From Paenibacillus guangzhouensis (lineage in GTDB: Bacteria; Bacillota; Bacilli; Paenibacillales; Paenibacillaceae): a DNA stretch of 64,000 nucleotides. Shown piece after piece: positions 26,052 to 33,986 of this stretch (position 1 is the stretch's first letter; each line of letters begins with the position of its first letter). The position numbers and the translations under genes were made by a program. The DNA is taken from NCBI RefSeq assembly GCF_009363075.1, contig NZ_CP045293.1, positions 5,429,501 through 5,493,500 on the forward strand. The letters are read 5' to 3'. Under the pieces are notes generated by a model. That model saw only the letters and a list, made by a program, of their open reading frames with translations, made no database searches and was not told the DNA's origin.

Positions 26052-26945
26052 ATGAAAAAGAGGTTTTTTTTGCTTGTCATCCTTTTGCTGTGTGGTTATA
26101 TCGCGGTTCAGCAGATTACACAGGGTGAGCAGAAGAAGTCAGGTAACCAATACGATCGGGCACAAGAAAAAACTCCCGAAGAGGAGTATCGAACCATAGA
26201 AATCGCAAAAGATCAGGTTTATCAAGGCAATCTGTTACTGGTGAACAAAGAGCACCCCGTTCAGCAAGAAGCTATCAAATCGGATGTCATCCAGCTTTCT
26301 CAGAATGAGGAGCTGGTACAGGGATACCGTTTGCAGGATGACACGATTCAGGTGTCGGAGAGCGTGGGACGGGTGTTTATGGAGATGGTTCAAGCAGCAC
26401 AAAAAGATAACGTGGACAATTTTATCATCAACAGCGGATATCGAAGCATGGAAGAACAGGAGCAACTCCATAGGAAAAAGGCTGCGGGGGTTGCCATGCC
26501 TGCGGGCTATAGCGAACACAATCTCGGACTGGCTCTCGATATCGGGTCTACCAAAATGAAAATGGAGCATGCACCCGAGGGGAAATGGTTGGAGGAAAAT
26601 TCTTGGGAATACGGATTTATTTTGCGCTATCCAAGGGACAAGACAGAAATTACTGGCACCATGTATGAACCCTGGCATTTTCGTTACGTAGGGCTGCCGC
26701 ATAGTGCGATTATGAAGAAGAACAACTTTTCACTGGAAGAATATCTGGCTTACCTGAGAGAGCAAAAACAGGTCGCTGTTCCTATCGATGGTGAAACCTA
26801 TGATATCTACTATTACCCGATTTCCGCAGAGACAACAATTGATGTTCCAATCGATAAAAACTATCAGATTTCAGGTGACAATATGGGGGGAGTTATTGTA
26901 ACCCTCTCCCCTTCTCTGGCGAGGGAGGCGAAAACTAACCGATGA
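26052..26945 (+). CDS. vanY: VanY-like D,D-carboxypeptidase
   Basis: 297 residues. An N-terminal hydrophobic helix (about 4-22) anchors or exports it. The VanY/M15B zinc motifs are present: SEHNLGLALDIG (SxHxxGxAxD) near residue 155 and EPWHFRYV (ExxHxR) near residue 208; GYRSMEEQEQL precedes them. The enzyme removes terminal D-Ala from peptidoglycan precursors or muropeptides. ATG 26052 has AAAGGAGG about 9 bases upstream. It overlaps the next gene by ATGA. Without vanHAX or a vanG-type ligase this is wall remodelling rather than a full resistance cluster. Confidence 0.88.
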   Translation: MKKRFFLLVILLLCGYIAVQQITQGEQKKSGNQYDRAQEKTPEEEYRTIEIAKDQVYQGNLLLVNKEHPVQQEAIKSDVIQLSQNEELVQGYRLQDDTIQVSESVGRVFMEMVQAAQKDNVDNFIINSGYRSMEEQEQLHRKKAAGVAMPAGYSEHNLGLALDIGSTKMKMEHAPEGKWLEENSWEYGFILRYPRDKTEITGTMYEPWHFRYVGLPHSAIMKKNNFSLEEYLAYLREQKQVAVPIDGETYDIYYYPISAETTIDVPIDKNYQISGDNMGGVIVTLSPSLAREAKTNR

Positions 26946-28003
26946 GCGCGCCTATTGATAAGAAGTACGGCGGTCTGGATGGTTTTAGAATGATTGCCGC
27001 AATCCTCGTGATCACCAACCATACGTCGCCACTTCTGTCCTATGATGCGTTTGCTGATTTCGCCCTCTCACGAATCGTTTCCAGGATGACGGTTCCGTTT
27101 TTCTTTATGTGCACGGGGTATTTCTTCTTGCAAAAGATCGGCGCGGATAAAAGTAAGAATTTTGATATGCTGAAGAAGTTTTTAAAGAAGTTAGGAAAGT
27201 TATACGTGATTTCTATCATTTTATATATTCCAATAAATGTGTATGCCGGATATTTTACAAATCATTTTTCAGTTGTGACGATGGTTAAAGACATCTTGTT
27301 TAACGGGACGCTGTATCATCTGTGGTATTTTCCGGGCCTCATGCTAGGAGTCTGTATTTGTTACTTTCTCTATACGAGACTTTCTGCTATAGGAGCTTTC
27401 TTGATATCGTTGCTCCTGTATGGAATCGGGTTATTGGGTGACAGCTATTATGCATTTGCACAGATGAATCCGTCTATTGAAAGCATTTATCAAGCTATGT
27501 TTTCCTTGTTCGATTCCACGAGGAACGGTATTTTTTTTGCCCCTGTGTTTGTTATGTTGGGGGGCCTGATTGCTACATACGGCAAACATGATCAGGGAAA
27601 GAAGATGTCGTACACGGTTGGATTTGTCTTTTTCTTCTGCATGATGGTTACGGAAGGCTTGCTTGTACATGCATTTCATCTGTCCCGGAATGATAGTATG
27701 TATCTGTTGTCGATTCCGTGTGTATATTTTCTGTTTCAACTCTTGCTTAGCATTAGAATCGGAAGCAATGCGTATCTGAGGACTCTGGGCATGTATGTCT
27801 ATGTCCTACATCCGATGTGCATCGTCATCATCCGAGTCGTGGGAAAATTAACAGGACTTACGCCGTTGATCGTTGGAAATAGTCTGATCCATTTCTTGCT
27901 GGTAACGTTACTGTCATTTGTTGTCTCTGTAATCGCGATAAAAGTTGTAAAAAAGCTGAAAAAAGTGATCAGCAGCGCGCCAGCTTTCAATTCAATCAAC
28001 TGA
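26942..28003 (+). CDS. VanT-type membrane acyltransferase-3 domain, no racemase part
   Basis: 353 residues with about ten membrane helices. The N-terminus KKYGGLDGFRMIAAILVITN and the SRMTVPFFFMCTGYFFL block match the acyltransferase-3 membrane domain that forms the N-terminal half of VanT serine/alanine racemases in vanG/vanE/vanC clusters. VanT proteins continue with a PLP racemase of about 350 residues; this one stops after the membrane half. The ATGA overlap with vanY indicates coupled translation. It may be an O-acyltransferase or a permease for an amino acid substrate; the pairing with vanY suggests a cell-wall role. Confidence 0.8.
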   Translation: MSAPIDKKYGGLDGFRMIAAILVITNHTSPLLSYDAFADFALSRIVSRMTVPFFFMCTGYFFLQKIGADKSKNFDMLKKFLKKLGKLYVISIILYIPINVYAGYFTNHFSVVTMVKDILFNGTLYHLWYFPGLMLGVCICYFLYTRLSAIGAFLISLLLYGIGLLGDSYYAFAQMNPSIESIYQAMFSLFDSTRNGIFFAPVFVMLGGLIATYGKHDQGKKMSYTVGFVFFFCMMVTEGLLVHAFHLSRNDSMYLLSIPCVYFLFQLLLSIRIGSNAYLRTLGMYVYVLHPMCIVIIRVVGKLTGLTPLIVGNSLIHFLLVTLLSFVVSVIAIKVVKKLKKVISSAPAFNSIN

Positions 28004-28125
28004 ATGTGAATCAATCAAAAAATGAAAGATACCCCTTTTTAGGTATGTATGGGTGGACTGGAACGTAATAAAATGTCGAAGTAAGCAATGAGTATCTGAA
28101 AATGAAGAGGAAAGGAGTGACATAT

Positions 28126-28236
28126 ATGTTTCCACCAAGAAGCGGATTTAATGACAAAGGCAGCAGGAGACCGCTACAAATTGTAGTGAACCTACTTGTG
28201 AGCAGCGAGCAAGCGAGAACAGCGCCTGCGAAATAA
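28126..28236 (+). CDS. 36-residue basic peptide ORF
   Basis: ATG 28126 has an excellent AAAGGAGTGACATAT ribosome site. The product begins MFPPRSGFNDKGSRRPLQIV and ends EQARTAPAK; it is basic, with a short hydrophobic patch (LQIVVNLLV). A strong terminator follows 15 bases after the stop, so it forms a compact single-gene unit. Function unknown. It is followed by two GNAT-like genes beyond the terminator. Confidence 0.45.
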   Translation: MFPPRSGFNDKGSRRPLQIVVNLLVSSEQARTAPAK

Positions 28237-28250
28237 GCATTTGGTATGGG

Positions 28251-28294
28251 AAGAGCTGCACCTAAGTCTTTGGACTTTCGGGCAGCTTTTTCTT
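28251..28294 (+). terminator. Intrinsic terminator after the small peptide ORF
   Basis: Outer stem AGCTGC/GCAGCT and inner AAGTC/GACTT, then TTTTTCTT. It separates the small ORF from the GNAT-like pair. Confidence 0.8.
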
Positions 28295-28366
28295 GTGGGA
28301 CAACATTCATCCTATAAGTAAGAAAAAGAACAGATCTACATCATGAAAGGAGTTGGAATTAATCAG

Positions 28367-28897
28367 ATGAGCTATTACTTTCAAGTCTGCAGTTCAGAGA
28401 GCTATCAGGATAAATACATGATATTTCTATTGGAACATTACAATGAACTAAATCTTCCTTATCCTTTTTCAATCTCGCTGAGTTTTCTGGCAAGCTCTGT
28501 TCTAATGCAAAAAGAAGCTATCTTGTGTTTCAACGATGAGGATGAAGTTGTCGGGGCGATTGGTTACATTTGCGGGACTTCGGAGAACCAATACAAGGAT
28601 ACGCATGTGGCGCAAATCCAGATTGTTTTCTTTGTTGAAACTTATCGCCAAAGCCGGCTGTTCCTAGAGAGTTTGCAATTTCTGGTGCAATATATATCAC
28701 AACTACCTGAGCCTATTGTCGAGCTCCGTTTTTGGGTCCCGGTCCATCTCCGGCTGCAAAGACTTCTAGCCAAGCTTGCAGAGAAAACAGCGACATGGGA
28801 TACAGCGCAAGGTGAGATTGATGAATATCATGCCGATTTCAAGGAATGGCAAGCATACATAATGAAGTTCAGACATGAAGCCTATTTCACTTCGTAG
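28367..28897 (+). CDS. GNAT-like protein, first of a pair
   Basis: 176 residues. The fold pattern is GNAT-like: VVGAIGYICGTS as strand 4 and AQIQIVFFVETYRQSRLFL as the strand leading to the CoA-binding loop, although the usual Q/R-x-x-G-x-G/A loop is degenerate (ETYRQSR). The start is uncertain: ATG 28367 is 15 bases after AAAGGAG, ATG 28343 has no ribosome site. A second protein of the same type follows 66 bp later and shares YRxSRxFxxxxxxLVQ, so the two look like a diverged duplication. Substrate unknown. Confidence 0.6.
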   Translation: MSYYFQVCSSESYQDKYMIFLLEHYNELNLPYPFSISLSFLASSVLMQKEAILCFNDEDEVVGAIGYICGTSENQYKDTHVAQIQIVFFVETYRQSRLFLESLQFLVQYISQLPEPIVELRFWVPVHLRLQRLLAKLAEKTATWDTAQGEIDEYHADFKEWQAYIMKFRHEAYFTS

Positions 28898-28963
28898 TGC
28901 TTGCTCTGTTGTGATTCTCGAGATAACTAAGCTCATATGAACGATTAGGAGGTGGGGCGGTTT

Positions 28964-29488
28964 ATGCTTGCCCATTACCGGAATTGCCAAAATGATGAGG
29001 ATTATGCGCAGTTTACGTTATATTTTATCCGAAACCGAAAAGATTTTAACCGCCAATTCTCACTTGCGGATGCACTTGTACATGTGTTGGAATCCATCCC
29101 CAACTCCCGCATTATATTAATAACGGACAAGATGGGGGCAATGATAGGTTGGGGGCATTATCGCTATCTTAATACTGAGAATGAATTTGATCCCAAAGGT
29201 GAAATCGTTTTTGTTAATTCTGCCATTGTCCACCCCTCCTATCGCAGCAGCCGCGTATTTATTCAGGGGTTCCGCTATTTGGTACAACAAATCGTCGCAG
29301 AGAATTGTGGCGTTAACTATCTACAATTTTGCGCTCAGATCGACAACACTTATCTAAATCGACTGTATGCGAAGTTTGCCCGCGTTATTGGGCAAAGAGA
29401 AGGCTACCATGGAATTGAAAATGTCTATTCCTCGGATTTCGGACAGCTACTTCAGTATCTGAAGCTCAGTTCAAAAGGCGGAGATTGA
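28964..29488 (+). CDS. GNAT-like protein, second of a pair
   Basis: 174 residues from ATG 28964, with AGGAGG upstream. It resembles the previous protein: MIGWGHYRYLNTENEF (strand 4 region), FVNSAIVHPSYRSSRVFIQG (strand and CoA loop, with RSSRVF in place of the canonical RxxGxG) and NYLQFCAQIDNTYLNRLYAK toward the end. The last segment matches the usual GNAT pattern in which a late residue next to Asn/Tyr contacts CoA. Probably an N-acetyltransferase or a non-catalytic relative; the target is unknown. Confidence 0.62.
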   Translation: MLAHYRNCQNDEDYAQFTLYFIRNRKDFNRQFSLADALVHVLESIPNSRIILITDKMGAMIGWGHYRYLNTENEFDPKGEIVFVNSAIVHPSYRSSRVFIQGFRYLVQQIVAENCGVNYLQFCAQIDNTYLNRLYAKFARVIGQREGYHGIENVYSSDFGQLLQYLKLSSKGGD

Positions 29489-29653
29489 AATGCATTTTTT
29501 ATAAACAATAATTCGTTATTAGATTCCATATAAACTGCTTAGCTGCCTATAAGTCTGAAATATTTGGTCGATGCAGCGTTTATGCCAAAGGATGCTCTGA
29601 GCTTTCTTCTCGATGCAATCGGCAGCAATTTGCACCTATGTGGGTGCTCATAC

Positions 29654-29706
29654 TTTTCGTCAATAGACCCGTTAAGCTGGACCATATCATAAGTAGTGGC
29701 GAAATA
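29654..29706 (+). repeat. Dispersed terminal-inverted repeat, copy D
   Basis: TTTTCGTCAATAGACC left end, GTTAAGCTGGACCATATCAT core and AAGTAGTGGCGAAAT right end. A GCACC-TATGT-GGGTGC hairpin lies immediately upstream (29633-29648). Confidence 0.78.
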
Positions 29707-29759
29707 AATGGGGTGTATGCGAGGGGGATTTTTGTGGGTAGTGGAATAGAGTGTGTTTT

Positions 29760-29798
29760 AACCCCTTCGACCTTTTGGTCTAAGGGGTTTTGCTTTTG
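29760..29798 (+). terminator. Intrinsic terminator in the gap before the hydrolase gene
   Basis: AACCCCTT with inner GACC/GGTC and AAGGGGTT, then TTGCTTTT. No intact gene precedes it within 270 bp; the gap otherwise holds repeat D and a second terminator. Confidence 0.75.
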
Positions 29799-29921
29799 AA
29801 AAGAAACGAATATTTCCCTATATATTTCCATTGTGTGATATCATAAAATTGATGAGGAATGATGCGGAGTTGAATGACTACTCATTAAAAGAGGCAAAAA
29901 AATCTGATCGACAGTGCGTTA

Positions 29922-29952
29922 CAGACGGTAGTGAAAACCGTCTGTTTTTATT
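29922..29952 (+). terminator. Hairpin with T-tract just upstream of the hydrolase start
   Basis: CAGACGGT (29922-29929) / ACCGTCTG (29937-29944) then TTTTTATTT. It lies about 50 bp before the GTG start of the next gene, so it could be a leader attenuator rather than only the end of an upstream transcript. Confidence 0.7.
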
Positions 29953-29997
29953 TGAAAAACTTGTGAACTACTTTAGGATTGAAAGGACGGCCTTTGT

Positions 29998-31194
29998 GTG
30001 ACAAAAAAGAAAACAATGAAAAGAATCTACAAGATTCTCCTGACTGCGATAGGTGGAATTATACTTATTTTCGGTGCTCTGGCGGGTTATGTTTATTTCT
30101 TCATGCTTGAAAAGCCTGCTGAACCGGATAAATGGGCTGCTGCGGAGCGCTATGTCTGGAATAAAATCAAGTTTGACCAGGATGCACAAGTCATTTCTGC
30201 CGATGGTTCGGAATACTATTTACTTGCCAATAAGGGAGCAGCTGCTGAAAATAAATTGATCATTTATTTTTCTGGGGGCGGTGTGGCCTGGGATGCGGTG
30301 ACTGCCACGCATCCGATCAGTCTGGGTAATGTAATGAAGAGCGGTAAAATCAAATATTACTTTCCGAACATTCCATTCTTTAAGGTAAGTACGCTTGGCG
30401 GTCTGTTGAAAAATAATAACCCTGACAATCCGTTCAATGGTTGGAATATTGTATATATCCCTTATTCTACGGGTGATCTGCATATCGGGAATGCATTCAA
30501 GGAATATACGGACGCCAAAGGCAAGCCGTTCACCATGCGTTACAACGGTCAAGCCAATACGCGCGCAGCATTGGAATGGATTACAAACCATTTCGCTGCG
30601 CCGGAAAAGATCCTCATTGCGGGAGAAAGCGCCGGAGGATTCGGAGCTGCCTTCTGGGCGCCTGAGATTGCGAAATGCTACCCGACTGCACGCATTTATC
30701 AATATTCGGACAGCTCCTACTTAAATGCCGACCGCTGGCCAGATATTATCGATAACGAATGGAAGGCCAATTTTGCAGCAACCTTTGGTTATGAAGTCCA
30801 CGGCGATTTGATTTCGTCCGTATTCGCGGCGAACCGCAAGCTGCTCCCGGACAACGCGGTACTTTTGCAGTCCAATACACTTTATGATGAGCTGTTGTTC
30901 GACTTTGAAAAGGATTTGAATGGTGACGTTTCGGATGATGGCGAATATATGCATCGCTGGTCGACGCGCATGCTGCAATCTGCCCGAGAGCTTACTGAAG
31001 CATTACCAGGCTACTATTATTACATCACGGATTACGGTCTTAACGAGAAGACGGGCAGGACACCACATACACTCTCCCCATTAAACCATTTCTACAATGC
31101 CGAACAGGACGGGGTGAAGCTGATGAAGTGGCTGGACGATGCCGTGAATAAGGATGAATATTACTCCGTGGGGCGGCATTTTGTAGCACGATAA
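29998..31194 (+). CDS. Pectinacetylesterase-family (Notum-like) hydrolase, membrane-anchored
   Basis: 398 residues. N-terminal membrane anchor (IYKILLTAIGGIILIFGALA, about 9-33). Alpha/beta-hydrolase core: LIIYFSGGGVAWDA (oxyanion strand, near 86) and ILIAGESAGGFGAAFWAPEI with the nucleophile Ser in GESAGG (near 207); a late His in TLSPLNHFYNA (near 362) would complete the triad. This layout fits the pectinacetylesterase/Notum family, carboxylesterases acting on polysaccharide acetyls or lipid-like groups. GTG 29998 has AAGGA about 11 bases upstream. Monocistronic. Confidence 0.82.
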   Translation: MTKKKTMKRIYKILLTAIGGIILIFGALAGYVYFFMLEKPAEPDKWAAAERYVWNKIKFDQDAQVISADGSEYYLLANKGAAAENKLIIYFSGGGVAWDAVTATHPISLGNVMKSGKIKYYFPNIPFFKVSTLGGLLKNNNPDNPFNGWNIVYIPYSTGDLHIGNAFKEYTDAKGKPFTMRYNGQANTRAALEWITNHFAAPEKILIAGESAGGFGAAFWAPEIAKCYPTARIYQYSDSSYLNADRWPDIIDNEWKANFAATFGYEVHGDLISSVFAANRKLLPDNAVLLQSNTLYDELLFDFEKDLNGDVSDDGEYMHRWSTRMLQSARELTEALPGYYYYITDYGLNEKTGRTPHTLSPLNHFYNAEQDGVKLMKWLDDAVNKDEYYSVGRHFVAR

Positions 31195-31349
31195 TTGAAT
31201 CATCGACAAATTAGTGAACAGGCAAAGGGAGCGATTGTAATAAATATTACCAAAAAAACTTATATAGTGTAGAATTATACCGAATCTCCAATGTATAGTG
31301 GAGAAGAATGCAGCACCATTCTATTCTGTAGTCGGGAGTGAATCGTCAG

Positions 31350-31826
31350 ATGAATCAGAAATATCGTAAACGGAACACGCTTGCCTTTACGGCAGTATCG
31401 TATTTTGCTTTGGCTGCAGGTCTCTTTTTATTCTGTCTAGGAGTGTATAACGCAGATTGGGAATTGAACGTGAAAGGTTATTATCTGCTTTGCATGGTGT
31501 TAATCACGATAAGCTGTATCGTTGTACAGAAGGTCGTTCGAGACAATACAGAAGATAATGAACTTCGTTTGGAAAATCCGAAACACCGGATGAGAAATAC
31601 AGCAGCTTTTACAGGTATGTCTTTTGCGGGTTTGATTATCGGGTATGGGATGTTCTTCATTGGCCTTTACAACGCTCCATTTGAATTAAATGTAAAGGGG
31701 TATTACATAGCTGTGATTCTTTTGATATCATATAGCGCAATTGGCGTTCAGAAAGTGGCGAGGGATAACGCGGAAGATAAAGAGATTCTTGCCGAGGAAG
31801 ATGCCAGACGGGACATTCATGCGTGA
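31350..31826 (+). CDS. YiaA/YiaB-type inner membrane protein
   Basis: 158 residues, two tandem copies of the YiaAB two-helix unit: NTLAFTAVSYFALAAGLFLF ... ELNVKGYYLLCMVLITISCI, then NTAAFTGMSFAGLIIGYGMF ... ELNVKGYYIAVILLISYSAI. Each ends with VQKVxRDNxED. Four membrane helices in total. ATG 31350 is 11 bases after GGGAG; GTG 31338 abuts that site and is less likely. YiaA/B homologues are linked to stress but have no defined biochemical role. Confidence 0.88.
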   Translation: MNQKYRKRNTLAFTAVSYFALAAGLFLFCLGVYNADWELNVKGYYLLCMVLITISCIVVQKVVRDNTEDNELRLENPKHRMRNTAAFTGMSFAGLIIGYGMFFIGLYNAPFELNVKGYYIAVILLISYSAIGVQKVARDNAEDKEILAEEDARRDIHA

Positions 31827-31965
31827 AAATGGACAAATTCTGTCGTCGATGAACGACGTTTGGTATCTAGGCGAAAAGCAGTGGAAGGCAGGTAATCTCA
31901 TCTCCAAATAAGCGGATTTCTGTTTCGGAAACCGACTCTGAAGTGCATGTTTAGAGTAAACGAGT

Positions 31966-31998
31966 AAAGGCACCCTTGATAAGAGGGTGCCTTTTTTT
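31966..31998. terminator. Intrinsic terminator between convergent genes
   Basis: AAAGGCACCCT (31966-31976) / AGGGTGCCTTT (31984-31994) then TTTTTC. It lies between the convergent YiaAB and MFS genes and may serve both. Confidence 0.85.
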
Positions 31999-32017
31999 CA
32001 CTTCTATAGTGATCTTA

Positions 32018-33214
32018 TCATTTTAAAGCTGATTTCTTTTGTTTTTGGTCTAAAAGATGGCTAAAGAAAGTTAGCAGACTTGCACAGACTGCAACTACCC
32101 CACCGACCCATGTTACATTCATTAAATTCCCTTGGTGGTATACAATTCCGCCTAATGCAGAACCAAAAGCGATACCTACGTTGCTTGCCACTGGCATAAG
32201 TGAAGCAGCTAGTCCTGTTGCATTTGGCTGATAAACACCGGCAAGGTCTATTAAATAAAGCTGAGTAGATGTTGTTAAGAGGATGGCCATTAACGACATC
32301 AAGCCAATGTTTGTCAGTCCTAAAATAAAATGATTTGTAGTCCAAAATAAACTTGTCAGAACAACTGCCTGCACGAGAAAAACAAACCGAAGACGACCAA
32401 TAGCATTGTGGCTGGCAATTTTACCAGCAAGGATGTTGCTGAAAATCGAGATGAACCCGTAACCGAATAAGATTAAACTAATTGATTGATTTGGTGCTCC
32501 CATTCCTTTCAAGATAGGAACAAGGTACGTAAAGACGGCATACGTTGCGCAAAATCCGAGAGCAGGAATGAAAAAAGCCATCAAAATTCGTGGCTTGGTC
32601 AATAAAGAAAATTGATCCCGTATCGAACTGCGTACTTGGCTGAGTTTATTAGGTAAGACAACAAAGGATGCCCAAAATGCCAATCCCCCTAGGAAAGTGG
32701 TTAACATGAAAGTGGCATTCCAGCCGTACCATTCGGCGATGACAATACCAATGGGCACGCCAACGACATTTGCAAGTGTGAAACCACCGAAAACGAATGA
32801 TATCGCAAGTCCGCGTTTTTCGATCGGCATGGTTTCACTTGCAACAATCATGGCTAGAGAGATTAATACTCCTGTTACAATGGCTGTCATAATCCGAAGT
32901 ACAAGGAGCATGATGTAGCTCGTCGATATTACGCACAAAGCATTCAGGGCGATGAAAGATCCTATCAAAAACAACATCCACTTACGCTTTGGAAAATGAC
33001 TTGTTGCTGACATCACGAGTGGTGTGGAGATGGCAAACGTAATCGCAAACGCAGAAACAAGTGTGCCTGCTTTTGCATTTGTCATATGAAGGTTTGAGGA
33101 AATATCTGTTAAGATACCGACAATAACAAATTCACTTGTCCCGAGAACAAATGTTAATAAAGTAAGTGCTAAGATAAGCAACCAATGTTGCTTGGATAAT
33201 TTTGTGGTGTGCAT
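32018..33214 (-). CDS. DHA1-type MFS transporter (arabinose/drug efflux-like)
   Basis: 398 residues with 12 predicted helices. TM1 carries TFVLGTSEFVIVGILTDIS, the signature of AraJ/YdhP/YbcL-type exporters; loop 2-3 has HFPKRKWM and TM4-5 has IVASETMPIEKRGLAISFVF. It likely exports a drug, sugar or metabolite by proton antiport. ATG 33214 has AAGAGG about 6 bases upstream. It is divergent from the XRE-cupin / EutH operon across 199 bp with palindromic sites, so it may be controlled by the same regulator. Confidence 0.88.
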   Translation of the reverse strand: MHTTKLSKQHWLLILALTLLTFVLGTSEFVIVGILTDISSNLHMTNAKAGTLVSAFAITFAISTPLVMSATSHFPKRKWMLFLIGSFIALNALCVISTSYIMLLVLRIMTAIVTGVLISLAMIVASETMPIEKRGLAISFVFGGFTLANVVGVPIGIVIAEWYGWNATFMLTTFLGGLAFWASFVVLPNKLSQVRSSIRDQFSLLTKPRILMAFFIPALGFCATYAVFTYLVPILKGMGAPNQSISLILFGYGFISIFSNILAGKIASHNAIGRLRFVFLVQAVVLTSLFWTTNHFILGLTNIGLMSLMAILLTTSTQLYLIDLAGVYQPNATGLAASLMPVASNVGIAFGSALGGIVYHQGNLMNVTWVGGVVAVCASLLTFFSHLLDQKQKKSALK

Positions 33215-33321
33215 AAATACCTCTTTTCTTAGATGAATGTAAATGTGTCATATGGTAAATACACAGCCTGAACATCATACCATAATATATTTTTGCGAGG
33301 AAAGCTCTTTCTTGCTAAGCG

Positions 33322-33341
33322 AATTTCATTATTATGAAATT
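33322..33341. promoter_or_regulatory. Palindromic operator candidate 1
   Basis: AATTTCAT-TATT-ATGAAATT, perfect 8-bp arms. It shares the TTCAT-N4-ATGAA core with a second site at 33385-33398. Both lie between the MFS gene and the XRE-cupin gene, so the XRE protein is the obvious candidate binder. Confidence 0.55.
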
Positions 33342-33384
33342 ATTTCATCATATATTGAATGTTGTTCTCATATATATTACATTA

Positions 33385-33398
33385 TTCATAAATATGAA
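33385..33398. promoter_or_regulatory. Palindromic operator candidate 2
   Basis: TTCAT-AAAT-ATGAA, same core and spacing as site 1 and 57-63 bp from it; it ends 15 bases before the XRE-cupin ATG, a position suited to autorepression. Confidence 0.55.
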
Positions 33399-33413
33399 AT
33401 TAAGGGTGAAGTC

Positions 33414-33986
33414 ATGAATATAGGAATGGAAATAAAGAAATTAAGGACTGAAAAAGGAATTACTTTGAAAGAGTTAAGTGAAAAAAGCGAACTATCTGTT
33501 GGATTTCTGTCTCAATTAGAAAGGGGGCTTACGACCATAGCGGTTGATTCACTTGAAAAACTAGCTGATATTTTGGAAGTGCATTTAACATACTTTTTTG
33601 ATTATCCACTTAAAAAGAAAGACATGGTACTCAGAAGTTATGAACAAGAAATAATGGATTCAGCAGAAGGTGGTTTTATTAAGTATAGTTTAAGTACAGA
33701 TTTGGAAAATAAACAACTTGTTCCAAGGCTTATAGAAATCCTTCCTCAAAGGAGAGATGAAGAAATATTATCCTATAAGCATGAGGGAGAAGAGTTCATT
33801 TATGTATTAGAGGGTATATTAACCGTTTATATCAATGGTACGAGGCATGAAGTATATCCTGGTGACAGTGTTCATATGGACTCAAATATTGACCACAATT
33901 GGGCTAATTATACGAACAAAAAGGTCAAGCTTATCGCTGTGAATACGCCTAATTATATCTACAATAGTCGGGTTAACAATGGATAA
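33414..33986 (+). CDS. XRE family regulator with cupin domain
   Basis: 190 residues. Residues 5-60 form an XRE helix-turn-helix (KKLRTEKGITLKELSEKSEL, SVGFLSQLERG), and residues about 110-180 a cupin (YKHEGEEFIYVLEGILTVYI, YPGDSVHMDSNIDHNW) with the His/Glu pattern for a metal or ligand. ATG 33414 follows AAGGGTGA by 5 bases; the longer upstream reading is not protein-like. Its stop overlaps the eutH-like start by 8 bases. Probable ligand-responsive regulator of this operon and perhaps of the divergent exporter. AT-rich like the two genes below. Confidence 0.9.
   Translation: MNIGMEIKKLRTEKGITLKELSEKSELSVGFLSQLERGLTTIAVDSLEKLADILEVHLTYFFDYPLKKKDMVLRSYEQEIMDSAEGGFIKYSLSTDLENKQLVPRLIEILPQRRDEEILSYKHEGEEFIYVLEGILTVYINGTRHEVYPGDSVHMDSNIDHNWANYTNKKVKLIAVNTPNYIYNSRVNNG

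Noticed and set aside
29853-30002. 49-codon ORF ending at the start of the pectinacetylesterase-type gene
   Set aside because: It runs through a clear terminator hairpin (29922-29944) and shows no ribosome site.
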